Below, one piece after another: positions 53,732-63,558 of a stretch of DNA of 64,000 nucleotides. The DNA comes from Tunturiibacter empetritectus (GTDB lineage: Bacteria; Acidobacteriota; Terriglobia; Terriglobales; Acidobacteriaceae), in the NCBI RefSeq assembly GCF_014201375.1, contig NZ_JACHDZ010000001.1, forward strand, positions 372,001 to 436,000, read 5' to 3'. Position 1 is the stretch's first letter. Every line of letters begins with the position of its first letter. Under the pieces are notes generated by a model, which made no database searches, had not been told where the DNA came from, and was given only the letters and a program-made list of their open reading frames with translations. The position numbers and the translations under genes were made by a program.

Positions 53732-54835
53732 ATGCCTCGCCTGCTCAAAGTAGTGTTACCGTGCTGCCTGTCTTTCTTTGTAGCGCTACCCCTGCTATCT
53801 GGACTTGCACAGAGTCTGTCCCAAAATGTACCTAAAGTGCAGGCGCCGGAGCCACTGGTGGCCTCTCCAGGAGCTTCGGCTATTGAAGCAACGCCAAGTC
53901 TTGCGCGGCTACGGGCAATGATTGATCGCGGGCTTGCCGTAGATGCACTAAAGCAGTTGGATACGCTGGCTGCAGAAAAGCCGGTGCAGGCAGGGGTCTA
54001 TCGGGTGCGGGGGCTGGCGCTGTATTCGCTGAATGATTTTACGGATGCAGATGTTGCGCTTGCGAGTGCGTTGAAGCAGGACCCTCATGATGAAGAGTCG
54101 ACGCAACTGCGAGGCCTGACGCTGTTTCGCATGGGGCGGCCTGCGGATGCGATTCCTCTGCTCGAGTCCACGTCCAGCTGGACAGCGCTGACCAAAATCG
54201 ATCCCAACTATGTGCTCGCACTTTGTTATGTCGACACCAATCAGTTTGACAAGGCGCGTGCGGCATTCGCGACACAGTATGGGTTTGCTGCTGATTCGGC
54301 AGCGGCCTATCTTCTGGCTGCGCGAATGCTGCTGCGGAGAGATGGCCTGCCGGTGGCGCAGCAGTTTGCTGCGAAGGCGCTGGAGTTAGACCCGCAGTTG
54401 CCGCTGGCCCATTTACTACTCGGCGAAGTTGCGCTGGCCGGAGAGCATCTGGATACGGCGATTGCGGAGTTTGAGAAAGAACGGAGCCGTAATCCGCTGG
54501 ATGGGAGCATCTACGATAGGCTGGGGGACGCGTATAGCCGGTCAGGGGACTATACGAAGGCTCAACAATCGTTGCAGCGTGCGCTGTTGCTGGAGCCAAA
54601 TTCGACGGGGCCCTATATTCTGCTTGGCAAGGTTTTATTGAAGCGACAGGATGCTGCCAGCGCGTTGATGTATTTGGAACGTGCTGAAAAGATGGACTCG
54701 AACAACTACATCACGCATAGTCTGTTGGGACAGGCTTATCGATCGCTGGGCAGGACAGATGACGCGAGTCGAGAGACCGAGATCTCTCACAAGATACAGT
54801 CAGCGAACGAACCCAAACTGGAAACGCTTCATTGA
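53732..54835 (+). CDS. Secreted TPR-repeat protein
   Basis: 367 residues. A signal peptide ends LSGLAQSLS. About 7 TPR motifs occur between residues 60 and 350, for example AHLLLGEVALAGEHLDTAIA and LGKVLLKRQDAASALMYLER. TPR proteins immediately after Oar-like receptors are common in Acidobacteriota and may act as periplasmic docking factors. The gene is intact but is followed directly by the degenerate TPR remnant. The two TPR proteins share general repeat pattern only. Confidence 0.88.
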   Translation: MPRLLKVVLPCCLSFFVALPLLSGLAQSLSQNVPKVQAPEPLVASPGASAIEATPSLARLRAMIDRGLAVDALKQLDTLAAEKPVQAGVYRVRGLALYSLNDFTDADVALASALKQDPHDEESTQLRGLTLFRMGRPADAIPLLESTSSWTALTKIDPNYVLALCYVDTNQFDKARAAFATQYGFAADSAAAYLLAARMLLRRDGLPVAQQFAAKALELDPQLPLAHLLLGEVALAGEHLDTAIAEFEKERSRNPLDGSIYDRLGDAYSRSGDYTKAQQSLQRALLLEPNSTGPYILLGKVLLKRQDAASALMYLERAEKMDSNNYITHSLLGQAYRSLGRTDDASRETEISHKIQSANEPKLETLH

Positions 54836-54851
54836 AGACGAGGGTACGCTT

Positions 54852-55548
54852 GTCGTGGTTTCCTCAGGACGAGCTCGTTGCGGTGAGGGCGGCATTGATT
54901 GCATGGATGGTGCTGTCGAACGTCGCTCTTTCGCAAGAGCCACCAGATGCGTTGAAGAAGGCGGATGCGGCGTAGAGGGCAGGTCAGGCTGCGTTAGCTC
55001 AAAAAGACTTGAACGCGCGCTCAGGCTGACTTTGAACAGGTAGTCAAGCTCGCTCCGCAGGCTGAGCAGGGGCACAGTGCGCTTGGGGCAGTTCTCGTAA
55101 ATCGGGGGCTTGTAAAGGCATTTATGAGCGTCGAACGAGCGCTGGCGATAAAGAGCGACGAAAGTACTGCGCAGATGAATCTCGCGATGGCGTATGAACA
55201 GATCGGTTTGCAGGAAAGGCGATTCCGTTATTTTCCAAATATGAAGCAGAGGCGCAGCTGCAGAAGCGCACGCTGCCGTCGTACGTCCTCGCCCTATATG
55301 CACGTTCTCTTGCGGCAAATCGCCAGGTTGGGCTTGCCGTGACAAAGATGAAGGCAGCGCTTGCCACAGATTCGCAGAATGCTGAGCTTCACGACGAGCT
55401 TGGTTAGTTGTATGCGCAGCAAAAAAGATTGGACTCACGCACGAGAGGAGTTTGTAATAGCCATTGAACGTAATCCCAGTCTTGCGGTCGCGCATTTGCA
55501 TCTTGGGTTGGCGATGCGAGCTCGGGATGAAAAGGAAGGGATCTCTGG
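54852..55548 (+). pseudogene. Decayed TPR gene fragment
   Basis: Pieces of a TPR protein occur in changing frames. A signal-like AALIAWMVLSNVALSQEPP is followed by ALKKADAA then a stop. RAGQAALAQKDLNA follows, then QVVKLAPQAEQGHSALGAVL and SVERALAIKSDESTAQMNLA, and AELHDELG followed by a stop. After an A-run frameshift near 55425 comes KDWTHAREEFVIAIERNPSL. It resembles the TPR protein at 37526-39352 (VVKLAPEVAAGHSAFGTVLL; AALHDSLGTILAQQQ). The frame is lost at least three times, so no functional protein is expected. It runs directly into the CRTAC1 remnant. Confidence 0.75.
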
Positions 55549-56259
55549 GGGATGCGACGTTTGAAGACCACACCTATCCCAGCGGTCTCGGCGAGAATAC
55601 GCGACTGCTTGGATGGGGCGTTGGCTTTTTTGATATGGATAACGACGGGTGGCTCGACATCCTGATGTCGAATGCGCATGTTTATCCTGAAGTGGATAAG
55701 TCAAAGGCCGATCTAAAATACGCAGAGCATAAGTGTCTGTATCGGAACCTGCATAACGGCCGCTTTCAGGACGTCACGAATAAAGGTGGTCCGGGGATAC
55801 TGGAGGATGTGCCGGCTCGTGGCTGTGTCTTTGGCGGCTACGACAACGACGGGGATCCTGGATATCGTCGTGAACTGTATCAATGCAGGACCACAGCTTC
55901 TGCGCTGCGATTCGACACTGAATCGTAACTGGATCAAGATCAAACTGGTTGGTGTGAAGTCAAACCGTTCCGGGATTGGAAGCCGGGTGATTGTGACTGC
56001 TACAACGACACCCGATGCTGCAAAGCCTTCGAGGCAGCTTGATGAGCTACGAAGTGGAGGCAGCTATTTTTCGCAAAACGATATGCGAATGCACTTTGGA
56101 CTCGACCGGACCAAGAAGGTGGATATGGTGGAGATACGATGGCTTAGCGGGCAGGTGGATCAACTCAAAAATCTTGAGGTCAACCAGCTTTATGTCGTTC
56201 AGGAAGGCGGGAAGATCTTGAGGGCTGGCCCGCTGAAGGCGGCGAAACGGAAAGGTTAG
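55549..56259 (+). pseudogene. Decayed 3' part of a CRTAC1/ASPIC-UnbV gene
   Basis: From about 55549 the frame reads GDATFEDHTYPSGLGENTRL, then LGWGVGFFDMDNDGWLDILM and HVYPEVDKSKADLKYAEHK. The last frame switches by one base near 55850 (GDYDNDGD to DIVVNCINAGPQLLRCD) and continues through an ASPIC/UnbV domain (RSGIGSRVIVTATTTPDAAK; RSGGSYFSQNDMRMHFGLD) to KAAKRKG. The N-terminal ~60% of a normal CRTAC1 protein is missing and its place is taken by the TPR remnant, so a deletion fused the two. Closest intact relative: 35466-37355. Confidence 0.85.
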
Positions 56260-56315
56260 ACGCGGGCTTTCTTTTTGTTTGACAGCAGGGTGGAGAGAGT
56301 TCAAACTCAAGCACC

Positions 56316-56897
56316 ATGCGACTAGCTCTTCTCAGTCTTCTGACAATTGTCTTGCTGCCGACGCCAAGCAAGGCTCAAGTTCCCGTCTTCAAAACTACTC
56401 CAGAGGACAGCAGTATCAACTTTTACGTTAAAGCCTCGGTAGCTCTGGTCGGTAAATTCGATAAGTGGGATGCTTCTTTGAAGTTCACCTCTTCGGATGT
56501 GACGACGGGGGTTCTGGATATCCGGATTGCGGCGGCTACGGTGAATACCGGCAGTGGAATGAAGGACAAAAAGCTGAAGAGCAAGGATTTTTTCGACGCT
56601 GAACAATCACCGTCGATTACGTTCCACTCAACGAAGGTGGTGCAGACTGGCCCTGAATCTTTTGACGTCTTTGGGAATTTTTCCATAAGGGGCGTGTCTA
56701 AACCTGAGACTTTGAAGCTGACAGTTTCAGGTAAAGGCACGGGTACCGGCGTTATCAAAGGGGCTATGGCGTTTGATCGCAAGGACTATGGGATGACAAG
56801 CGGGATACCTTTTGTGAAGATCGCCGACCGCGTTGAAGTGGATGTGGACCTGAAAGTAGAGCAGGTCAGCGGGCCTCGACTGGTCTATAAGCAGTAG
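56316..56897 (+). CDS. YceI-family secreted protein
   Basis: 193 residues with a signal peptide ending PSKAQ. A lipocalin-like YceI fold is shown by INFYVKASVALVGKFDKWDA, KLKSKDFFDAEQSPSITFHS and FSIRGVSKPETLKLTVSG. YceI proteins bind isoprenoids or polyprenyl lipids in the periplasm. The gene stands alone between two pseudogene regions and is intact, so it is presumably still functional. Confidence 0.92.
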   Translation: MRLALLSLLTIVLLPTPSKAQVPVFKTTPEDSSINFYVKASVALVGKFDKWDASLKFTSSDVTTGVLDIRIAAATVNTGSGMKDKKLKSKDFFDAEQSPSITFHSTKVVQTGPESFDVFGNFSIRGVSKPETLKLTVSGKGTGTGVIKGAMAFDRKDYGMTSGIPFVKIADRVEVDVDLKVEQVSGPRLVYKQ

Positions 56898-57009
56898 ACT
56901 CCCAGCGTTTATCTCTGGCCTTGCCAGGGGGTAGACCTTATCCCAAGCAGATCTCGCACGCACGCAGGAAACGGAAGCCTGTTAGAGTTCTTAGTCGAGG
57001 TTTCTTCGA

Positions 57010-59204
57010 ACGGACGACCTACGAAAAATCGCGCAGCAGAGGGCTCTTACGAGACGCGCATTTCTGCGCTCTGCGGCAGTGACCGGTGCCGGCAGTCGAT
57101 TGCTTGGCTTTGCTCCATGCGCGCTGCGAGGATGCCTCGACTGCAGAAGACGGTCGTCGTCACCTTTGGAGGGGGAGCGCGTGACGGTAGCCGCTGAGCG
57201 CAACACGCTCTGGTATGCAACTGAGGCGAAACGGTGGCTGGAGGCGGTTCCCATTGGGAATGGCCGAATTGGCGGGATGGTCTTCGGGGGCGTTGGCAAA
57301 GAGCGTGTTGCCCTGACCGAAACGACTGCCTGGTCGGGAGCAGCGAGCGAATCGAACGTGAACCCTGGGGCACTCCAACATCTCGGCGAGATACGCCAGC
57401 TCCCTTTTTCGGGGCGAGTACGGTAAAGCGCGGAAGATGTGCGAAGAACACCTTCTAAGCCACACGACCTCGTTCGGAACGAATCTCCCTTTGTTTGATC
57501 TTCTTTTGGAGTTCGAGGAGCCGGGGCGTGAAACGGCTTATCGGCGAGCGTTAGACCTCGAGACCGGAATCTTAGGGATCGAATATCGAGTGGGGCCGCA
57601 TCTCTTCACGCGTGAGTCGTTCTGCTCCAACCCCGATCAAGTGCTTGTCCTGCATCTTGCAAGTCCCATCGCCGGACAGATCAGTTTTGCGGCGACATTC
57701 GATGGAATCAAGATTCCTGGTGCGGTGAATTCTCTAGGAGACGACACCCTTATCTTTCGGGGGAATGCCTTCGAGGGGCTGCATAGCAATGGGAATCAGG
57801 GCGTCTCGATAGAGTGCTATCTCCGTCTCCTGCACCAAGGGGGGAGATTTCGGCGGGAAAGGATTCGCTGCAGGTAAAAGCCGCAGATGCAGTTACGTTG
57901 CTGGTCGCAATCGCGACGAACTATGGTGGCCGCAACCCAGGGAAGATCTGTGACGAGTCTTTGCAGGCCGCAGCCGCAAAATCCTACGCTGAGCTCCGGA
58001 GGAATCATGTTGCCGATTATCGAGAACTATTTAGCAGGGTTCGGATCGATCTGGGATCTCGGAGTGATGCTGCCAATATTCCAACGGATCAGCGGCGGAG
58101 GTTGTTGGAAAGGGGAGCCAGCGATCCAGAGCTATGTGCGCTCTTTTTCCAGTATGGACGGTATCTGACGATCGCTGGCTCGCGTTTAAACTCTCCGCTT
58201 CCTCTCGCTCTGCAGGGAATCTGGAATGACGGGCTGGCGTCCAGTATGGGCTGGACCGACGACTTTCACCTGGACATCAATACAGAACAAAACTACTGGC
58301 TCGCCGAGGTAGGGAACCTCTCGGAGTCGCAAGCTCCACTCTTTGTTTTGATCGAGAAGCTGCGTCAGTCAGGCGGGAACATCCGGTATCTGGATTGCGC
58401 TTCAGATGTGGGAACACTTTCGCTTTAATCGAGATATGGAGTTTCTTCGGGAGCGTTTGTATCCCGTATTCAAAGAGTCGGCCGAGTTTGGAAGCGGAGA
58501 GGCTGCTCTCAATTGATTCCGACACTCTCCCGACGGCGCCCGGAACGCATTCTCCGATGAATCGGATGGACCAGTCACAAGCCAGCCGTGTTTTGGATGC
58601 TCCACCATATATGTAAGAAAGAACCTCGCACCTCATTGCTCTTTATCCGGAGAACCAGATATCGTCGGAAAAGACTCCGGCGTTGGCAAATGCCGCGCGC
58701 GTCACTCTGGAGCGGCGTATCCATCATCCGAAGTGGGAGGATACTGAGTGGAGCCGCGCCAATCTTGTGAACTACTACGCCAGACTCTGGGACGACGAAG
58801 CAGCCCATCAACATCTCATAGGTCTGCTCTCGAAGGCTACTGGAGACAACCTGCTGACCTACTCGCGAGCTGGCGTGGCAGGCGCGTCCCAGAATATCTT
58901 CGCGATCGACGGCAACACTGCCGGCGCTGCGGGTATCGCTGAGATGCTGCTGCAATCGCAGGGGGACTCGATCCATCTTTTGCCTGCGCTGCCATCGGCG
59001 TGGCCCACTGGCCGTGTCAGTGGTCTTTGCGCACGAGGCGGATTTGAGGTTGATATGAACTGGCGATCGAACCGGCTTACATTTGCTGCGATTCGTAGCA
59101 AACGAGGAGGAGATTGCACGGTTCGCTATGGAAAAACTTTGAAGCCAATTCACGTAGAAGCAGGTCAAACAGTACGTCTTACGGCGAGGTCGTTTGTGGC
59201 GTAG
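57010..59204 (+). pseudogene. Broken Tat-exported GH95 alpha-L-fucosidase gene
   Basis: A Tat-like TRRAFLRSAAVTGAG leads into a GH95 N-terminal domain (LWYATEAKRWLEAVPIGNGR). The frame shifts near 57400 (QLPFSG versus GEYGKARKMCEEHLL) and again at the G6 run 57839-57844. The catalytic barrel continues (PLPLALQGIWNDGLASSMGW; HLDINTEQNYWLAEVGNL) to a stop at 58426. Frames MWEHFRFNRDMEFLRERLYP and later pieces are scrambled to about 58680. A C-terminal section (FAIDGNTAGAAGIAEMLLQS; LLPALPSAWPTGRVSGL) remains. An internal segment is lost near 58405. It is not a working enzyme. Confidence 0.85.
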
Positions 59205-59286
59205 CTAAGACGATCGAGTCATGAACAGCAGGACGGTTAGGCACTTTATACGCAGACTTGGCAGCGAGAAGAGAGGGAGCGAGTCG

Positions 59287-61590
59287 ATGAAGATTTGGAA
59301 CTGGGGAATGAGAGATCTACGAAGCGACAAGGTTTTTTTCTGTGCCGCGCATTTGCTTCGAACCCGTTTTAGCTTCGGTGTCTTGATCTGGATAGCCTCT
59401 GTCAACATCGTTGCCCCAAGATTTGTCCAGGCACAGTCGAACGATGCAGCGATTCGCTTCGATAGCCGGACCCAGGTCTTTCGTATCGACGCAGCGGATA
59501 TGTCCTATGTGCTCGGTATCAACGATAAGAAGCAGGTGCAAACGTTGTATTGGGGAAAGCGGCTTAGTGCAGCGGATAACTTTGCGATGGCACACTCCGA
59601 TCCCGGGATGTCTTCTTTTGATTCCTCGATCAACACTACCCGGCAGGAGTTTGTGGCCTGGGGTGGAGATCTTTACGTTGAGCCCGATCTGAAGGTAACT
59701 TTTCCGGACGGTAATCGAGATCTGGTTCTGCAATATGTCTCCCACAATGTCGATGGGAAACGGTTGAAGATTCTGCTCAAGGACATCTCACGCGAGGTCT
59801 ACGTCGAGTTGCAGTATCAGGTAGACGCAGCGACGGGAGTTCTTCGTCGATCAGCCCAGGTGCAGAATAGGACTTCATCTTCGTTGACGATTGAACAGAT
59901 CGCTGCGGGCACCTGGGATCTGCCGCGCGGGACCGACTATCGACTGCGTTATCTGACGGGCCGTTGGGCGGGAGAGTGGAGCCTGCACGAGCAGCTGATT
60001 CAACCCGGAAAGACGATCCTTGAGAGTCGCCGAGGATCTACTGGTGATCAGAACAATCCGTGGTTTGCGATCGACCGAAATGGCTCGAACGATCAAGACA
60101 GCGGCGATGTCTGGTTTGGGGCGCTGGGATGGAGCGGTTCCTGGCAGATGAGCATCGAGCAAGACGAGATTCAGCAGATCCGCATTACGGGAGGGCCTAA
60201 CAGCTTTGATTTTGGGTATAGGCTGGCTGCAGGTGAGCACCTTCAGTCGCCTAACTTTTATGCTGGTTATTCGCACGACGGCATTGGCGGTGCGTCGAGG
60301 CTGCTGCATCGCTTCGAGATCTCCAGCATCCTTCCGCATGGGCCTGACGCGAAGCTGCGGCCGGTTCTCTATAACTCCTGGGAGGCCACGGAGTTCAAAG
60401 TGGATGAAGCTGGGCAGGATACGCTCGCTGAAAAGGCCGCAAGTATCGGGGTCGAGCGCTTCGTTGTTGACGATGGCTGGTTTGGTCAACGCGCCAGTGA
60501 TCGTGCCGGGCTGGGAGACTGGTATGTGAACCCAGTGAAGTTTCCGCATGGCTTGAGGCCTCTGATCGACAAGGTGCATTCGCTTGGCATGGACTTCGGA
60601 CTCTGGGTCGAACCTGAGATGGTGAACCCGGACAGTGATCTCTACCGCAAGCATCCCGACTGGGTTCTGAACTTCACTGGCCGGCCTCGCAGTGAGGGGC
60701 GCAATCAGTTGATGCTCAACCTGGCGAGGCCGGATGTGCGCGCGTATGTCTTTCAGTTTCTCGACAAGTTGCTTGACGAAAATGATATTGCCTTTCTCAA
60801 GTGGGACTATAACCGCAATTGGTCCGAACCGGGATGGCCTGCGGTAGCGCCCGACGATCAGAAGAAGGTCTACATCAACTACATCCAGAATCTTTATTCG
60901 ATTCTTGACGAGTTGCGCGCCAAACACCCCAAAGTAGAGATTGAAAGCTGCTCCGGCGGCGGCAGCCGAGTCGATCTGGGCATCATGCGATATACCGATG
61001 AGGTGTGGCCTTCGGATAACACGGATGCGTTTGATCGGCTGCTGATTCAGGATGGCTTCACTTATGCCTATGCGCCTGGTGTGATGATGGCTTGGGTGAC
61101 CGACTCCCCTACGTGGGTGAATCAACGATCTCTTTCTCTTGAATACCGTTTTCTCTCATCGATGCAGGGATCGCTGGGTATTGGCGCAAATCTCAACAAC
61201 TGGAAGGCTGACGATTTTGAGACGGCAAAAAGAATGGTGGAACAGTACAAGCAGATTCGGCAGACGGTGCAGCGTGGCTCGCTCTACCGGCTAATTTCCC
61301 CGCAAAAGGGAAGCGAGCAATCTGTAACCGAGACTGTATCAGAAGATCAAAACCATGCCGTGGCGTTTGCGTTTCTGCACTCCAGTCAAATGCTTTATCC
61401 CTTTCCGCGCATTTACCTTCGTGGGTTGAGGCCGGACGCTATGTATCGGATTGCGTCGCTTGATGGCAAGCTTTCGGCGGATACTCCAGCGGTGGCGAGT
61501 GGGTCTTTCTGGATGCAGTATGGGGTGGATGTGGAGTTGCGGGGGGACTTCCAGGCCGCCGCCTTCACTCTGGAAAAATTTGAGAGGTGA
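59287..61590 (+). CDS. Secreted GH36 alpha-galactosidase
   Basis: 767 residues from the ATG at 59287 (GGGAG seven bases upstream; ATG 59221 gives a longer, less likely start). An export helix ends FVQAQ. The N-terminal beta-supersandwich is followed by a (beta/alpha)8 barrel with VVDDGWFGQRASDRAGLGDW, AFLKWDYNRNWSEPG with nucleophile D507 and VWPSDNTDA with acid/base D577, and SCSGGGSRVDLGIM. GH36 enzymes release alpha-1,6-galactose from raffinose-type sugars and galactomannans. It lies 82 bases after the GH95 remnant, so it may have shared its promoter. Confidence 0.94.
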   Translation: MKIWNWGMRDLRSDKVFFCAAHLLRTRFSFGVLIWIASVNIVAPRFVQAQSNDAAIRFDSRTQVFRIDAADMSYVLGINDKKQVQTLYWGKRLSAADNFAMAHSDPGMSSFDSSINTTRQEFVAWGGDLYVEPDLKVTFPDGNRDLVLQYVSHNVDGKRLKILLKDISREVYVELQYQVDAATGVLRRSAQVQNRTSSSLTIEQIAAGTWDLPRGTDYRLRYLTGRWAGEWSLHEQLIQPGKTILESRRGSTGDQNNPWFAIDRNGSNDQDSGDVWFGALGWSGSWQMSIEQDEIQQIRITGGPNSFDFGYRLAAGEHLQSPNFYAGYSHDGIGGASRLLHRFEISSILPHGPDAKLRPVLYNSWEATEFKVDEAGQDTLAEKAASIGVERFVVDDGWFGQRASDRAGLGDWYVNPVKFPHGLRPLIDKVHSLGMDFGLWVEPEMVNPDSDLYRKHPDWVLNFTGRPRSEGRNQLMLNLARPDVRAYVFQFLDKLLDENDIAFLKWDYNRNWSEPGWPAVAPDDQKKVYINYIQNLYSILDELRAKHPKVEIESCSGGGSRVDLGIMRYTDEVWPSDNTDAFDRLLIQDGFTYAYAPGVMMAWVTDSPTWVNQRSLSLEYRFLSSMQGSLGIGANLNNWKADDFETAKRMVEQYKQIRQTVQRGSLYRLISPQKGSEQSVTETVSEDQNHAVAFAFLHSSQMLYPFPRIYLRGLRPDAMYRIASLDGKLSADTPAVASGSFWMQYGVDVELRGDFQAAAFTLEKFER

Positions 61591-62008
61591 GCTTTTGCCG
61601 GATGAGAGGTGCGATTGTTTCGTACATTTTTTTGTGGGCTGGTATGTGGACGTTTTTGCAGGGGTTTTTTGCGAAAAGCGGGTGTTTTGAAATGGTTTTT
61701 TGATGGTGAGAACGTGGTGGAATGCGTGGTAAACGTGGTGTCTTGGCAGTCACTTTTTCGGGGTGGAAAAATGTGCCAGGTTTTGGAGATTTATTTTCTT
61801 GGGCTTCCCGTTTTGGGAATGCCGGGATAGCAGGTCCGGTTGATCCTTTGAAAGTGGCTATGCTGAGCGGCGTTGAGGTGGTGCTGTTGCGGGGGGCTGC
61901 ATCGTGAATGAATGGATGGTGGCTGGTGTTACGGCACATGCTGTCTGATGTCAGGACCTTTGAATGTCATGGATCTTGATGGCCACGATGATCGTGACGG
62001 AGGTTGCG
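61591..62008. other. Intergenic region, G/T-rich, no gene
   Basis: 418 bases. The plus strand is rich in T runs (TTTTTTTGTGG, GGGGTTTTTTGCG, GGTTTTTTGATGG). It also has three close CGTGGT units (61710-61745: GAACGTGGTGGAATGCGTGGTAAACGTGGTG). A minus-strand frame here has low-complexity Pro/Thr/Lys/His composition and is not credible. The pattern suggests a degenerate dispersed sequence, but I see no second copy in the window. Confidence 0.35.
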
Positions 62009-62782
62009 ATGTTCAACATTCGTACTATGCTTTCGGCGACGTTGATCCTGGACGCTGTCCTGCTGGTTGCTTTGCCGGGGCGAGGATTGCAGGACCAGGG
62101 CAGGAATAGCATGGCTGGGATGGACATGAGTGGCGGCAAGGGCAAGATGGGGGATATGGCTGACATGAAGGACATGGGGCCGAGCATGGCTGCCATGGCC
62201 GGGCATATGGCCGTCACTCCCGTGTGGCCGGGGCAGCCGGGCGATGAGGCAAAGGCTAAGGACGTAGTGGCCCAGGCCAAGGCGGCGATGGAGCGGTACA
62301 AGGACTACCGCAAGGCTCTGGCGGATGGATACGTGATTGCGAATCCGAAGCTGGAACAGCCGCAGTACCACTTCAACAACGAGGCCAACGCGCGTGCGTC
62401 CGATCTACATTTCGATCCAAGCAGGCCGACGTCCTTGCTCTACCGACACACGGAGTACAAGCAGTACAGGCTGGAGGGGGTGATGTACACGGCGCGGCCG
62501 AACTCGACGGAGGAGGAGCTGAACGAGCGGATCCCGCTCAGCGTGGCGCGGTGGCATGAGCACATCAACTTCTGCGAGGCCCCGGCAGATCGCGTGAGGG
62601 ACTACCAGGCTGCGCGTCCAAAGTTCGGCATGTTTGGATCGATCCATACCAGAGAGGCGTGCGAGGCCGAGGGCGGAATCTTCCATCCTTATATGTTTAC
62701 CTGGATGATCCACGTCTTTCCGTATGAGAGCAACTTCAAAGACGCCTTTTCGATGAACGACGACGTGGCGCATGTGCATTGA
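62009..62782 (+). CDS. Secreted Met/His-rich protein of unknown function
   Basis: 257 residues from the ATG with GGAGG five bases upstream. A signal-type helix is followed by a Met/Gly/Asp-rich segment (SMAGMDMSGGKGKMGDMADM and GPSMAAMAGHMAV) reminiscent of copper-binding tails. The folded domain contains YHFNNEANARASDLHFDPSR, TSLLYRHTEYKQYRLEGVMY and ARWHEHINFCEAPADRVRDY, with many His and Tyr. I do not recognise the family. A periplasmic metal-related role is a guess from composition. It converges with the small ORF at 62796. Confidence 0.78.
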   Translation: MFNIRTMLSATLILDAVLLVALPGRGLQDQGRNSMAGMDMSGGKGKMGDMADMKDMGPSMAAMAGHMAVTPVWPGQPGDEAKAKDVVAQAKAAMERYKDYRKALADGYVIANPKLEQPQYHFNNEANARASDLHFDPSRPTSLLYRHTEYKQYRLEGVMYTARPNSTEEELNERIPLSVARWHEHINFCEAPADRVRDYQAARPKFGMFGSIHTREACEAEGGIFHPYMFTWMIHVFPYESNFKDAFSMNDDVAHVH

Positions 62783-62795
62783 GGCGCAGTCAGGG

Positions 62796-62972
62796 CTATT
62801 CGTTGGCGATCATCTCGCGGACTTCGGCGAGATGCTGCTGGAGCTGGGCGATCTTGTGAGGCCAGGAGCCTTCGGGGTCGGGATAGGGTTCTCCGGAGGC
62901 GTAGCGACGCTCGGCTTCGGCGAGGCCCTGGGTGATGTGGGCAAGGCGGTCTTGCAGGGTGGGGCCGCTCAT
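62796..62972 (-). CDS. 58-residue helical protein
   Basis: MSGPTLQDRLAHITQGLAEA then ERRYASGEPYPDPEGSWPHK and IAQLQQHLAEVREMIANE. Codons are strongly C/G-ending in the manner of real genes, and the sequence forms two amphipathic helices around a Pro-rich turn. The stop is 13 bases from the convergent stop at 62782. No good ribosome site is visible. Short but protein-like; function unknown. Confidence 0.6.
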   Translation of the reverse strand: MSGPTLQDRLAHITQGLAEAERRYASGEPYPDPEGSWPHKIAQLQQHLAEVREMIANE

Positions 62973-63015
62973 GAGGAAGAGCCTATCACTTTGGCTGACC
63001 GAGGATGAGAGAGTT

Positions 63016-63558
63016 CTATTTTGAAAGGACGAGGGATTTGAGGTGGCTTCCGTCGTAGTAGAACTGGTTTGCGGTGCCTACCAGTTTTTCGTAGACGAAG
63101 GACTCTCGTGAGATGGTCACTTTTTTAGAGCCGTAGAGGTTCTGGTAGCTTCCGGGGTGGAGCTTCCAGACGACCATCGGGGCTGCGACCTGGGTGGGAG
63201 GGATGACAGATACGAGGACTGGTCTGTCTTTTTTGAGGTAGACGAGGGTGAGTTGTTCGAGCTGGCTGGTCTGCTCGCTTCCCTGCGTGGGGTTGCGCTG
63301 GATGAGGGCGACGAGGTAGGAGGTCTTGCCTTTGGGGTAGAAGTTTCCGGAGGTTACTCCCGGGCATTCGCCGGGGTGGTTGCCCTTCCATCGTTGCGGG
63401 TCTGTTCCGGCGAGGTCCCGGGGTTGCAGGATGGTCCAGTTGTCCTGCTGGACTGCGGCGCGGATGGATGAAGGGAGGTTGTTCAGGCAGTCCTCTGCGC
63501 GGGCGTGCGCTGAGAGGGAGAGGAGGATTGCGAAGAGGATGCCTTTTGAGATGCTCAT
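63016..63558 (-). CDS. Secreted protein of unknown function
   Basis: 180 residues with a signal peptide ending AHARAE. Two cysteines (DCLNN and GECPGV) could form a disulfide. The body is a compact beta-rich domain (QLTLVYLKKDRPVLVSVIPP, VTISRESFVYEKLVGTANQF). It is convincing as a gene by composition and by a complete, exported N-terminus, but I do not recognise the family. Its neighbours give no functional clue. Confidence 0.75.
   Translation of the reverse strand: MSISKGILFAILLSLSAHARAEDCLNNLPSSIRAAVQQDNWTILQPRDLAGTDPQRWKGNHPGECPGVTSGNFYPKGKTSYLVALIQRNPTQGSEQTSQLEQLTLVYLKKDRPVLVSVIPPTQVAAPMVVWKLHPGSYQNLYGSKKVTISRESFVYEKLVGTANQFYYDGSHLKSLVLSK

Noticed and set aside
61565..61939. Minus-strand frame of 124 codons
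   Set aside because: Low complexity (Pro/Thr/Lys/His), overlaps the GH36 3' end, no ribosome site.
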